A stretch of DNA of 29,943 bases from CAZSWR01 sp964610885 (GCA_964610885.1 CAZSWR010000039.1:1-29943), one strand, 5' to 3'; positions 15,828-24,252 are shown, counted from the stretch's first letter. The notes: generated by a model not told the origin, from the sequence alone. A program made the numbers and translations.

Positions 15828-16016
15828 GTGGTTTGAAATTATTAGCGAGAAGGAATTTTGGGATTCGTCGGCTGTTGTTTTTTGGTGTAATGTTATCTAC
15901 CCACACAAAGCGTTATATAGCCAGAGAACTTTTCTCTTCTCTCGATGAAAAAAAGCTAAAGTAAGTATAGAATTTTACGAAAAATATTAAAGCATTATTG
16001 GCAAACGGCAAAGTAT

Positions 16017-17123
16017 ATGGCACAGAAAATACTCATCATTGAAGATGACTTGGAAATCAGGAAGAACTTAGTAACCATTCTCGAAATGAACGGCTTCGAG
16101 ACCATGTGCGCAAGTAACGGGAATATTGGACTGCAATTAGCGCTAAGCCATTTGCCGGATTTGATTATTTCCGACGTAATGATGCCCGTCCTCGATGGCT
16201 TCGAATTGCTCACCGAGCTTAGGAAACACGAAGAAACAATCAATACGCCGTTCCTTTTCCTGACCGCTCGGACAGAAAAGCAAGACATGCGCGAGGGAAT
16301 GAACCTCGGCGCGGACGATTTCATCACAAAGCCATTCGACGTGGACGATTTGGTCAATGCTGTAATCGCTCGATTGAACAAATCAAAAGCGAAAAGCGAG
16401 CACTACCAAAAGAAATTCGACGAGCTTCGCTTCAACCTTAGCCGCTCCCTGCCTCACGAAATCCGCACACCGCTCAGCGTCATCCTCGGCTACTCGGAGA
16501 TACTCCAAAGGTCATGGAAAACCTTGTCGGAAGAGGACACTTCGGACATGCTCGACAACATACACTCTTCGGCCAAAAGGCTCCACAGAGTGTTCGAGAA
16601 ATATCTCTTCTATGCCGGATTGGAGCTGATCGCCTCCAACGAACAGGAAATCGCCCGATTGAAAGAAAAAATCACTCCCTCCGCCAATGCCGTCGTGGCC
16701 GACGTGTGCCACAGGTATGGCGAGGAATACGTACGACTGAATGACGTCTGCCTCGAGATCGTTGATGGCGGAATTTCGATGAGCGAGGACTATTTCAATC
16801 TGATCGTCGAGGAAATTATCGACAATGCGCTGAAATATTCGAAATCAGGCAGCCAAATCAAAGTCGTGGCCAAGCCCCACGGTTCGAAATTCGTCTTCTC
16901 CGTTATGAACTTTGGTAGAGGCATGACACAGAAACAGATTTCCGAGATTGGCGCCTATATCCAGTTCGACCGTTTGAAACACGAACAACAGGGATTGGGG
17001 CTGGGTTTGGCTATTGTCAAGAAAATTGTGGCTCTGCACGGCGGCGAATTCTCGATCGATAGCGAGGTTGAATATTTCACGACCGTATCGGTCGAATTGC
17101 CATTATTCGAGGAAAACTATTAA
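16017..17123 (+). CDS. Response regulator-histidine kinase hybrid (REC-HisKA-HATPase_c)
   Basis: The 368-residue cytoplasmic protein places an N-terminal receiver domain (1-120) directly before a kinase core, the reverse of the usual hybrid order. The receiver is complete: acidic pair D10-D11, phosphoacceptor D53 in IISDVMMP, T83 and K105 in TKPFD. The HisKA helix carries H147 (SLPHEIRTPLS) and the N box N270 (EEIIDNALKYSK). The G1 box reads N-F-G-R-G (298-302), with Asn where most kinases have the adenine-binding Asp; G2 is GLGLGLAIV. Such receiver-first proteins can be phosphorylated by another kinase and then signal through their own kinase domain, so the kinase at 13791 is a plausible upstream partner. 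The gene is monocistronic and starts at ATG 16017. Confidence 0.9.
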   Translation: MAQKILIIEDDLEIRKNLVTILEMNGFETMCASNGNIGLQLALSHLPDLIISDVMMPVLDGFELLTELRKHEETINTPFLFLTARTEKQDMREGMNLGADDFITKPFDVDDLVNAVIARLNKSKAKSEHYQKKFDELRFNLSRSLPHEIRTPLSVILGYSEILQRSWKTLSEEDTSDMLDNIHSSAKRLHRVFEKYLFYAGLELIASNEQEIARLKEKITPSANAVVADVCHRYGEEYVRLNDVCLEIVDGGISMSEDYFNLIVEEIIDNALKYSKSGSQIKVVAKPHGSKFVFSVMNFGRGMTQKQISEIGAYIQFDRLKHEQQGLGLGLAIVKKIVALHGGEFSIDSEVEYFTTVSVELPLFEENY

Positions 17124-17188
17124 TTTTGAACGGTAAATGGTGCCATTTCCACAAAGAATGAGCATTTTTACCGATTCAATTTTTGCTT

Positions 17189-18205
17189 ATGAAAAAGAAA
17201 ACAGTTTTAATAGTTGGGCCTTTCCGCTCGACCTTCACTCGAAACGATGCAGAACTATTCAGCCAGAGCGGTTGGCGAGTTAAGAAATTAGATTCAGACA
17301 TAGACCGAGGGCTAAAGGGTCTTTTTTTGCTTTTCCGTTCCGCCCTGCGGGCGCTTCCTCGCGTTATCGCGTCCGATTATGTTTATTGCTGGTTCGCAGA
17401 CTATGCCACGCTTGCACCATCGCTCTTTGGGCGCCTTTTCGGCAAAAAGGTCTTCGTGGTGGCAGGTGGATTCGATGTGTTCAATATCCCCGAATTCAAT
17501 ACCGGCTCCAAACTCAATCAGCTCCGCTGGTTTTTCACTCGCAATACTTTCAAATTGGCCACAAAGATATTTCCAGTCTCCGATTTCGCTAAGCGTTGCC
17601 TCGTGGAATTGCTTCCCGAAACCGAACCCAAAGCAGTTACGGTTTATAATTGCATTTTCTACGACCGTTTCGCCTCGGCCGGCAGCCATGCGAAACGGGA
17701 AATCGCGCTGTCGGTGAACCAAGCGGACAACCTGAACGACTACCGAATCAAGGGTATGCCCGAATTCATCGGGCTGGCGTCCAGGATGCCACATGTTCGC
17801 TTTGTGCTTGCCGGATTGCGTTCCGTAGCGCTCGAGGAGGCCCGCCGAGCGGGTGGCCAGCTACCAAACCTTGAAATCATCCCCGGGCCGCTCTCGCAGC
17901 AAGAAGAATTGATACCGCTATTCTACAGCGCCCACACGTATTGCCAACCGTCGCACTTCGAGTCTTTCGGTCTGGCCGTCGCAGAGGCAATGGCCTGCGG
18001 TTGCGTCCCCTGCACGAGCAATAACGGCGCAATTCCAGAAATCGTAACGAGCGAGGAATACCGCGGCGATTCACTTACGGATTGGGAAAAAATTATAGAA
18101 AAAGCCATCAGAGCGACCGACGAAGAAAGGCTTGCCATCAGAAATTCCGTCCAACGATTCGACGTCGCCAATCGTCGCAAGAAACTGCTCGAAGAAATGG
18201 AATAG
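17189..18205 (+). CDS. Glycosyltransferase, GT-B fold, GT4-like
   Basis: The 338-residue enzyme is expected to transfer a sugar from an activated donor during envelope polysaccharide or glycolipid synthesis. The N-terminal Rossmann half begins KKTVLIVGPF and contains VFVVAGGFDVFN. The C-terminal donor-binding half contains the retaining GT4 signature E-x7-E as E258 and E266 in HFESFGLAVAEAMACGCVP, followed by GAIPEIV. The start is ATG 17189; the frame extends two codons upstream to a TTG. It runs convergently into lpxB with 14 bases between the stop codons. Acceptor and sugar cannot be predicted. Confidence 0.85.
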   Translation: MKKKTVLIVGPFRSTFTRNDAELFSQSGWRVKKLDSDIDRGLKGLFLLFRSALRALPRVIASDYVYCWFADYATLAPSLFGRLFGKKVFVVAGGFDVFNIPEFNTGSKLNQLRWFFTRNTFKLATKIFPVSDFAKRCLVELLPETEPKAVTVYNCIFYDRFASAGSHAKREIALSVNQADNLNDYRIKGMPEFIGLASRMPHVRFVLAGLRSVALEEARRAGGQLPNLEIIPGPLSQQEELIPLFYSAHTYCQPSHFESFGLAVAEAMACGCVPCTSNNGAIPEIVTSEEYRGDSLTDWEKIIEKAIRATDEERLAIRNSVQRFDVANRRKKLLEEME

Positions 18206-18219
18206 GCTGATTTCGCCAC

Positions 18220-19320
18220 CTATTTCAGCATTTCGAGCACTTTGTGGGCAGCATTCCTGGATGCACCGCCCGAGCCGAGCAATTCGCGTATGTCTGCAAA
18301 CACCTTTTCGATACCGTGGCGGTATTCGCCATCGCGGGCAAGCCGTACCAATTCGCGGGAGATTATTTCGGGCGAAGCGTCAGCTTGGATTAATTCCTTG
18401 ACCGTAAAGCTCTCCGTCAGTATGTTGACCAGCGAAATGTATGGCAGATTAATCATTTTCTTGCTGAGCACATACGACACGAAACTTGTCCGGTAGAACA
18501 TCGCAAACGGCAGACCCAGCAGCGCGGCTTCGAGGTTCGTCGTCCCGGTCTTCACCAATCCGCAAGCGCTCGTCCGCATTAGTTGCCGGCTGTCCGAAGA
18601 ATAAATCCAGTTCGGCTGTCTTATTTTTAGTTCGTCATAGAAATGCTCCGGCAGGGATTTGGCCATTGCCAGTGCGATCTTGTGGTCTGGCAATTCGTTG
18701 GCGAGCAGTTCGGCCACTCGTTCGACTATCGGCAGGTGGCGCGCAAGCTCTTGGCGGCGGCTGCCCGGGAAAAGCGCAACCACAGGCTCGCGATTCGTGG
18801 GGATTTCGGAGAACTCGGGCGAGTCCATGAGCGGATGGCCGACGTATTCAGCATTGATCCCGTGCGATTGGAAAAAATCCACCTCGAACGGAAAGACGAC
18901 GAGGAGTTTGTCCACGACCCGTGAAATCTTATCTGCGCGATTCTTTCCCCAGGCCCACAGCTGTGGGGCAATGTAGTAAGCAACGGGGATCCCTAACTTC
19001 TTAGCTTCGGCGGCCAATCGGACGTTGAATCCGGGATAATCAATCGGCAAGAACAAATCAATTTCGCCGCGCTTAAGCTCCGAGACGCACAAGTCCATAG
19101 TTTTGCGGAAGAAGCTATAGTGCTTCAACACTTCCCAGATGCCCGATACGGCCATATCCGAAATGGGAACTAATGATTTCAAGCCCTCGGCCTCCATCAT
19201 CGGCCCGCCGATCCCGACAATTTCGACGTCGGGACTCTGCGAGCGCAGCTCTTTTATCAGCCTTGCGCCGTGGATGTCGCCGGAGGGTTCGCCGGCAAGT
19301 ATGAATATTTTCTTTTTCAT
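18220..19320 (-). CDS. lpxB: Lipid-A-disaccharide synthase
   Basis: This membrane-associated GT19 glycosyltransferase joins UDP-2,3-diacylglucosamine and lipid X to make the lipid A disaccharide, an essential step in outer-membrane lipopolysaccharide. The 366 residues are close to the family's usual 370-390. Signature blocks are present in order: AGEPSGDIHGA (8-18), GIGGPMMEAEGL (36-47), YYIAPQLWAWGKNRA (about 115-130), YVGHPLMD, FPGSRRQEL and the donor-binding VKTGTTNLEAALLGLPFAMF near 270. The rest of the lpx cluster is not here, so the gene is separated from it. Upstream lie MITE-like element B and the HisA-like gene in the same orientation. The gene supports a diderm host. Confidence 0.96.
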   Translation of the reverse strand: MKKKIFILAGEPSGDIHGARLIKELRSQSPDVEIVGIGGPMMEAEGLKSLVPISDMAVSGIWEVLKHYSFFRKTMDLCVSELKRGEIDLFLPIDYPGFNVRLAAEAKKLGIPVAYYIAPQLWAWGKNRADKISRVVDKLLVVFPFEVDFFQSHGINAEYVGHPLMDSPEFSEIPTNREPVVALFPGSRRQELARHLPIVERVAELLANELPDHKIALAMAKSLPEHFYDELKIRQPNWIYSSDSRQLMRTSACGLVKTGTTNLEAALLGLPFAMFYRTSFVSYVLSKKMINLPYISLVNILTESFTVKELIQADASPEIISRELVRLARDGEYRHGIEKVFADIRELLGSGGASRNAAHKVLEMLK

Positions 19321-19357
19321 ATTGTTTTATTCCGCAATCTGTAGGCTCCTCAGAACC

Positions 19358-19541
19358 TGTTGAAAAAGTATGATTTTTCCTTAAAGCCCCTTTCTCCAAA
19401 ATGGAGAGAGGGGTTTGGGGAGAGAGGCGCAAATCGTAATATCTTGTAACATATATATTTTCAGGCAGAGTCTCGGCCTCACCCCACGCCCCTCTCGCGT
19501 GTTTGGCGATGGGTGAAAACTATAGAGAAATACTATTTCAA
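19358..19541 (+). repeat. MITE-like element B, copy 2
   Basis: About 184 bp, aligning with the reverse complement of 81-264. It begins TGTTGAAAAAGTA and ends TACTATTTCAA, which are imperfect inverted repeats of each other. It fills almost all of the 226-base gap between the HisA-like gene and lpxB, so it may separate or modify their transcription. Its right end is about six bases from the stop codon of the HisA-like gene. Confidence 0.6.
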
Positions 19542-19546
19542 AGTCT

Positions 19547-20305
19547 CTAATGAATGCCAAATTCGGATTGCGCCTCCACGAGCCTCCAAATCTTTTGGCA
19601 AGGAAATTTGTTTTCGTAGAGGGGCTTGCTAATTATCACAGAATCGATACCGTATCGGTTCAACTCATTGAGCCGCCAGAGCTGCTGCGAATTCATGACA
19701 CCTCCGGCCAAAGTGATGCGCATCTTGGTGCGTTCGGCCAAATCGATAAGCGTTTCGGCGCAAAACTCCTGCGTATAGTCCAACCACGAATAATCAGTAT
19801 AGACCAAGCGGTTGGCGCCGAGGCCCTTGAGGTACAGTCCAAACTCCACGTCGGTCATCCGCGAACCATAGCTTGCCAAATCGACAATTCGGTTCCGAGC
19901 GAAAATATTGAACATAATGCGTGACGGCGTGTAGTCAGCGATTAGTTTCCGAGTGCCGTCGGGATCGATCAGCGCAAGTTCCTCGATGATGATGCGGTAA
20001 ACGCCATTTTCGAGCATCATTCTGCAAGTGGCTGTATCCTTGAAATCGGAGAAAAAATTCACAGGTATATCGACTGCTTTAGCCACCTCGAGTATCGTCC
20101 GCAGGTTGATCGAATTGTCGTCGCTCTCGAAAGAATCCAAATCGGTAAAAACAAGGCTCTTTGTGTTTTCCCGGCGCCACAGTCGGCAGGTCTCCACGGG
20201 ATTTTGCGCAAGTTTTTTGTAGTCCCGCTCGGTGCCGCGTTCGCCGGCAATGCACTGCATGCATTGGCCTTTGCGCAAGTTTATTGATGGAATTATGAGT
20301 ATCAT
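19547..20305 (-). CDS. HisA/HisF-like TIM-barrel protein lacking the catalytic aspartates
   Basis: The 252-residue protein aligns along its full length with HisA (phosphoribosylformimino-5-aminoimidazole carboxamide ribotide isomerase of histidine synthesis): IIPSINLRKGQC at the start, LVFTDLDSF, IPVNFFSDF, TDYSW and the phosphate-binding LAGGVMNSQQL. Key positions have changed. The general base Asp (Asp8 in Thermotoga maritima HisA) is N9; the general acid region LDVR is IFAR (134-137), so that Asp is gone; and the first phosphate-site GGG is FSD (85-87). T170-D171 and G201-G202 remain. It is therefore unlikely to catalyse the HisA reaction and probably has another role. No other histidine gene is nearby; it lies upstream of lpxB in the same direction. 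Several cysteines (15, 18, 40, 94, 182, 236) may or may not matter. Confidence 0.82.
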   Translation of the reverse strand: MILIIPSINLRKGQCMQCIAGERGTERDYKKLAQNPVETCRLWRRENTKSLVFTDLDSFESDDNSINLRTILEVAKAVDIPVNFFSDFKDTATCRMMLENGVYRIIIEELALIDPDGTRKLIADYTPSRIMFNIFARNRIVDLASYGSRMTDVEFGLYLKGLGANRLVYTDYSWLDYTQEFCAETLIDLAERTKMRITLAGGVMNSQQLWRLNELNRYGIDSVIISKPLYENKFPCQKIWRLVEAQSEFGIH

Positions 20306-20430
20306 TATCTATTTATCTTTGTAATATTCCAAACTACTCCAACTTGCAAAGATAACAAATATTACACAATTGGGAAAGCGGCAAAAAAGTATCTCGTTGG
20401 ACGTGCCGGAATAAGGCGAAATCGTAGCAT

Positions 20431-20728
20431 ACCGCGTAGCGGTTAAATTATGGTAGAATGCAAAATTCATTAAGTAACAGCTTACCTCGTAGAGGTTAAA
20501 TTTTCGTTTTCTGGATGTAAATACAACTGAATACTGTAGCATTCTCACTATGATTATTTGATACTTAAATGCTCTCCGACATATAGGACTGGCCACAAAA
20601 GAGAGGAGATTTCAACCTGCTCGAGAGGATGAAAAAGATTCAAATATGGAAATATATAATTTAATCGCTACGGGATAACAAAGATGAATATAGCATCGAA
20701 TTCTACCAAAGTTTAATCGCTACGCGAT
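20431..20728. repeat. Cluster of four small palindromes arranged as a long imperfect inverted repeat
   Basis: ACCGCGTAGCGGTTAAATT (20431-20449) and ACCTCGTAGAGGTTAAATT (20484-20502) face ATTTAATCGCTACGGGAT (20659-20676) and TTTAATCGCTACGCGAT (20712-20728) in inverse orientation. The flanks pair too: GGTAGAAT beside the first and ATTCTACC beside the last. Each unit has its own CG-TA-CG palindrome, and the whole block can fold into one structure of about 300 bases. It sits in the 600-base spacer between the divergent HisA-like and FemAB-like genes. No gene is supported there. Confidence 0.6.
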
Positions 20729-20864
20729 ATTACAAGAAATCATTTACAGAATAGCGAGCTTTCAACGCCCTACTCCAAACGCTATACAGACAATAAATAA
20801 TACCGCCAAGCAATACAAATAACGTTCAAGCCCGAATCTTTAATTAAGATTAACAAAAAGTTCT

Positions 20865-20872
20865 TATTTTTG
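20865..20872 (+). promoter_or_regulatory. Possible Bacteroidota -7 box for the FemAB-like/glycosyltransferase operon
   Basis: TATTTTTG fits TAnnTTTG and lies 34 bases before the start codon. A clear -33 TTG at the right spacing is not seen, so this is tentative. Confidence 0.35.
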
Positions 20873-20906
20873 TGGATTGTTTTATTTTGCAGAAATGCTT
20901 TGAAGT

Positions 20907-21887
20907 ATGCACAATATAGAAATCCATCTTTACGAGCCGAAGTACCGCGACGAATGGGAAGAATTCGTTAGCCGTTCGAACAATGGTACAATGTTCCACA
21001 AGCAAGTTTTTTTGGACTACCATCCCGACGGCCGTTGGAGCTACTACCACCTGATGATTCGCCGCAACGGACGGCTGATTGGCGTTTTGCCCGGAGGCAC
21101 TCGGGACGAAGGCAAATCATTTTGGTCGCCGATCGGCGCCAGCTATGGCTCGGTCGTTACTGGCGATCTGCCTTTCGAGACCTGCCTGGAAATCATCGAT
21201 GCACTGATGGAGTATTTTGCCCGCAATGGCTTCCGTGATGTGTACATGATCCCGCCGCCGATAATCTACAACGTGAACTATCAGCAGCACATCGAATACG
21301 CAATGCTCTACAGGAAATTCGATTTCGAATTGCACTACATTTCTCATGCAATCCACCTGAAGCATGGCGACGATTTCATGCAATACTTCGATAAAACTGC
21401 CCGCAAAAGCATTCACAAAATCCTTCGCGAAGGGAAAATCCGCATCGAGGAAAGCCAAGACTACGAGACTTTCAACCGTATCCTCCTCGAAAACAAGGCT
21501 CGGCACAACGTCCGGCCCACCCACACGCTCGAAGAAATGATAAAAATTCGCGACCTGATGCCGGACAATGTCCGTCTGAATCTGGTCTATTATGGCGATA
21601 CACCCATCGCCGGGTCGTGGCTCTTCCTTTGCAATTCGCAAGTCGTGCTGTGCTTCTACAACATGCTGCTGTACGAATACGAACACCTCCGCCCTGTCTA
21701 TTTGATCAACTACGAAACAGTCCGTTGGGCCGTCGAAAACGGCTACGAATGGGTCGATATCGGCGTTTCGCAGGACACGAAGGCCGAAGATCCGATGACG
21801 CCATCGCTGAACCTGATCCAATACAAAGAGCGCTTCGACGCTCGCGGCGTGTTGCGCAGCACGTATCACTACCGCTTCGGCGAATAG
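20907..21887 (+). CDS. FemAB/GNAT-like aminoacyl- or acyltransferase (Acetyltransf_6 type)
   Basis: The 326-residue cytoplasmic protein has the layout of the FemAB-like GNAT superfamily (PF13480 type): a diverged N-terminal GNAT half (about 1-150, with GTMFHKQVFLDYHP and SPIGASYGSVVTGD) and a C-terminal half with RKSIHKILREGKIRIEES, the AGSWLFL strand and the closing VDIGVSQDTKAEDP-LNLIQYKERF block. Members of this group attach amino acids to peptidoglycan precursors or act in exopolysaccharide and lipid modification. A glycosyltransferase gene begins 17 bases after the stop, which favours a role in cell-surface polysaccharide. The substrate is unknown. Superfamily assignment is good; function is inferred. 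Confidence 0.78.
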   Translation: MHNIEIHLYEPKYRDEWEEFVSRSNNGTMFHKQVFLDYHPDGRWSYYHLMIRRNGRLIGVLPGGTRDEGKSFWSPIGASYGSVVTGDLPFETCLEIIDALMEYFARNGFRDVYMIPPPIIYNVNYQQHIEYAMLYRKFDFELHYISHAIHLKHGDDFMQYFDKTARKSIHKILREGKIRIEESQDYETFNRILLENKARHNVRPTHTLEEMIKIRDLMPDNVRLNLVYYGDTPIAGSWLFLCNSQVVLCFYNMLLYEYEHLRPVYLINYETVRWAVENGYEWVDIGVSQDTKAEDPMTPSLNLIQYKERFDARGVLRSTYHYRFGE

Positions 21888-21904
21888 TCAGGCGGATTTG
21901 TGCC

Positions 21905-23074
21905 ATGGCCGAAAAGAAACTATATGATGCTTTTTTTGTTTGCTTCAACGAGCTGTCGTCTGACGCCCGAACGCTCAACATTGCCCGAACGTTCGTCAAG
22001 CATGGCAAAACCGTTGCCGTAATAGCCCTCGGCAAGCCTCAAGACGTCCTCCGGTTCCGCCACGAGGGCATAGACTACTTTTTCGTCCGCCGCAGCCGCT
22101 CGCGCCGTTTGTGGGTGCGCTGGCTGAAATTTCTGTTTGCGGCGAGGAAATATGCTTCGCTGGCTCGCGCCAAGCTCATTTTTGCCGAAGATCTTTGGTC
22201 GCTATACATCGGCAAGGAAATCAAGCGAATTCATGGCGGCAGCCTGGTTTACGATTCGCGCGAGATCTATTCCGAATTGCTGGCCGGCGGGCGAAACGTG
22301 AAGCAATCGCTGTTGGCCCTGATGGAAAAAAGATTGCTATCGGCAGCAGACGAAATAATTGTGTCCGGTTCGCTCGATGCCGAATTCATACTCGAAAACA
22401 TCAGTGGCAGCCATCCGCTCAGCATCGTGATGAACCTTCCACCCTATTCCGAAGCAATTGAATCAAATATCCTACGCGAAAAATATTCGATACCGAACGA
22501 TCAGAAAATATTACTATATCAAGGCATGATAATGCCGGGCCGAGGGATTGCCCGAATAATTCGCGCTCTTCCCCTCGCCGAGCAATTCACGCTGTGCATA
22601 CTGGGCCACGGCACAGACGAAGACATTGAAAAAATCCGATTCATGGCCCGCACATTGGGCGTGGAGGACAGGGTGCGGCTCTGCGGCTCTGTCTCGTACG
22701 ACGATTTGCCTGTTTACACAGCCTCGGCCGATATTGGATTGTGCTTCATCGAACCAATTTCGTTTTCGTACCGTTTGGCGCTACCGAACAAACTGTTCGA
22801 GTACGCAATGGCGCGCGTCCCCGTTTTCGCAAGCAATTTGCCAGCGATCAAGAACATAATCGACAATTTCCATATCGGCGTAGCGATAGACCACGAAGCG
22901 GATTCCGAGACGATCGCCACGGAATTGCAGCGCATGATCCGCCCCGAGGCCTACGAGAAATATCGCCAGGCCTGCGACGAAGCCGCCCCGGGCTTTTCGT
23001 ACGAATCCCAAGAGCACGTGATTCTCTCTTTGGGCAAGGGCAGCGCAAAGGATGGATTGCTTAATTTGGGTTGA
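21905..23074 (+). CDS. Glycosyltransferase, GT-B fold, GT4-like
   Basis: The 389-residue protein, second gene of the operon with the FemAB-like enzyme, has an N-terminal half holding the acceptor-side Rossmann domain (LYDAFFVCFNELSSDARTLN, LIFAEDLWSLYIG). The C-terminal half has the usual GT4 pattern: ILLYQGMIMPGRGI, VRLCGSVSYDDLPVYTASAD, and the E-x-x-P...P-N-K-L-F-E299-Y donor-binding region ending ARVPVFASNLPAI. The frame is open back to 21617 inside the upstream gene, but the family homology begins at ATG 21905. Probably works on an extracellular or envelope glycan together with its neighbour. The specific sugar cannot be assigned. Confidence 0.85.
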   Translation: MAEKKLYDAFFVCFNELSSDARTLNIARTFVKHGKTVAVIALGKPQDVLRFRHEGIDYFFVRRSRSRRLWVRWLKFLFAARKYASLARAKLIFAEDLWSLYIGKEIKRIHGGSLVYDSREIYSELLAGGRNVKQSLLALMEKRLLSAADEIIVSGSLDAEFILENISGSHPLSIVMNLPPYSEAIESNILREKYSIPNDQKILLYQGMIMPGRGIARIIRALPLAEQFTLCILGHGTDEDIEKIRFMARTLGVEDRVRLCGSVSYDDLPVYTASADIGLCFIEPISFSYRLALPNKLFEYAMARVPVFASNLPAIKNIIDNFHIGVAIDHEADSETIATELQRMIRPEAYEKYRQACDEAAPGFSYESQEHVILSLGKGSAKDGLLNLG

Positions 23075-23152
23075 AGGCTTTTGGGCCAAAGCACTACTGT
23101 TTTGTGCGGGTTTTACCCCAGGCTCAGTAACGTTAAATCTGGAATCTATTAC

Positions 23153-23215
23153 TCATCCGATGACTCTAAGAAATTTATTCGTAATTGACACGTTAGTTTT
23201 ACAGTCATCGGATGA
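23153..23215. other. 13-base inverted repeat downstream of the glycosyltransferase
   Basis: TCATCCGATGACT (23153-23165) is complementary to AGTCATCGGATGA (23203-23215), with a 37-base AT-rich loop. It could terminate the operon or be a small dispersed element; no T tract follows. Confidence 0.45.
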
Positions 23216-23285
23216 ATTGCTAATGCAACCCCTCACCTAAATCCAAATCTCTTTGTTGCCTGGGTAGGAGTAATATTTGCTGATG

Positions 23286-23413
23286 GTATCGCGCTAGCGG
23301 TTGTTATATAAATCGAGGTAGAATCGACTGGACATATAAATCATTCGCTACGCGATATAAATCTCAAAATATCAACATATTGCTACAATACAACAACCGC
23401 TACGCGGTAAAGA
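23286..23413. repeat. Second cluster of small palindromes (family F)
   Basis: TATCGCGCTAGCGGTTGT (23287-23304) and ACAACCGCTACGCGGTAAAG (23394-23413) are inverse copies, and TTCGCTACGCGATATAAATC lies between them (23344-23363). They share the CGCTACGCG core and the GGTAGAAT flank with the cluster at 20431-20728. The rest of the 23075-23499 spacer shows nothing else. Confidence 0.55.
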
Positions 23414-23499
23414 ATACCAATATCGATTTTGTTAACACGCTCATTATGGAATAGTGGACTCAACCAACATAATTCGTTATAGAATAAACCATCCCCTGC

Positions 23500-24252
23500 T
23501 CAGCCCTGATTTCCCTTTAGCTTTTTGACTTCTTCGAGGATCATCGGCATCGCTACGCCGGAGGCAAGCTCCACTGTGGCGTCCATATACGAGGAAAGGG
23601 AAGTTTTCCGTGGATTGATTTCCACGACGAAGGCGCCCGATCGCTTGGCGTATATCGGCAGGTTCGCCGCGGGATACACTTCGGCCGAAGTGCCAATCGA
23701 GAAAAATACATCGCACCGGGCGGCGGCATCTTCGGCGGCCTCCATGGCCCCTTCCGGCAGGCTCTCGCCGAACCATACCACAGACGGGCGGATCTGGCCA
23801 CCGCATTTGGGGCAGCGAGGCGGCTCCGCGAGCGATAAGTCAATCGGCTCGGTATATGGCGCTCGGCAGCGGAAACAATGGTTTTCGACGATGTTCCCGT
23901 GCAGCTCCACGACGCCCTCCGATCCGGCCTGCTGGTGCAGTCGGTCCACGTTTTGCGTTATTAGCGTAAGCTTGGGGACGATCTTTGCAAGCTCGCTGAG
24001 CGCGTAGTGGCCCGGGTTCGGACGGCACGATGCAATAATCTCGCGGCGGTGTTGGTACCATTCCCAAACCACTTTCGGGTTCGCCATGAATCCGTCGATC
24101 GAGGCGAGTTCGGCCGGGTTCAATTTGGCCCAAAGCCCGTCGGGGTCGCGAAAAGTTTTGATGCCGGATTCGGCGGAGACTCCGGCGCCGGTCAGTACTG
24201 CTATATGCTTTGCATTTGCGGTTTTTTCGATGATTGTCTGAGGTATTTTCAT
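23500..24252 (-). CDS. cobB: NAD-dependent protein deacylase, class III sirtuin
   Basis: Cytoplasmic Sir2 enzyme that removes acyl groups from lysines, consuming NAD+. The 250 residues carry the full signature: GAGVSAESGI (22-31), FRDPDG (35-40), TQNVDRLHQQAG (99-110), the catalytic H118 in ELHGN, zinc ligands C126, C129, C147 and C150, and GTSAEVYPAANL (188-199). Y66-x-x-R69 in WYQHRREI matches the Tyr/Arg pair that gives SIRT5 and E. coli CobB their preference for succinyl- and malonyl-lysine, so desuccinylase activity is predicted in addition to deacetylation. It is monocistronic and divergent from the radical SAM gene, with a 138-base shared upstream region. Confidence 0.94.
   Translation of the reverse strand: MKIPQTIIEKTANAKHIAVLTGAGVSAESGIKTFRDPDGLWAKLNPAELASIDGFMANPKVVWEWYQHRREIIASCRPNPGHYALSELAKIVPKLTLITQNVDRLHQQAGSEGVVELHGNIVENHCFRCRAPYTEPIDLSLAEPPRCPKCGGQIRPSVVWFGESLPEGAMEAAEDAAARCDVFFSIGTSAEVYPAANLPIYAKRSGAFVVEINPRKTSLSSYMDATVELASGVAMPMILEEVKKLKGNQG

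Noticed and set aside
20309..20596. 95-residue minus-strand frame upstream of the HisA-like gene
   Set aside because: It runs through two of the small palindromes in an AT-rich spacer and has no coding character.
20431..20728. Possible CRISPR array
   Set aside because: Only four units with variable arms, unequal spacing and mixed orientation; no cas genes in the window.
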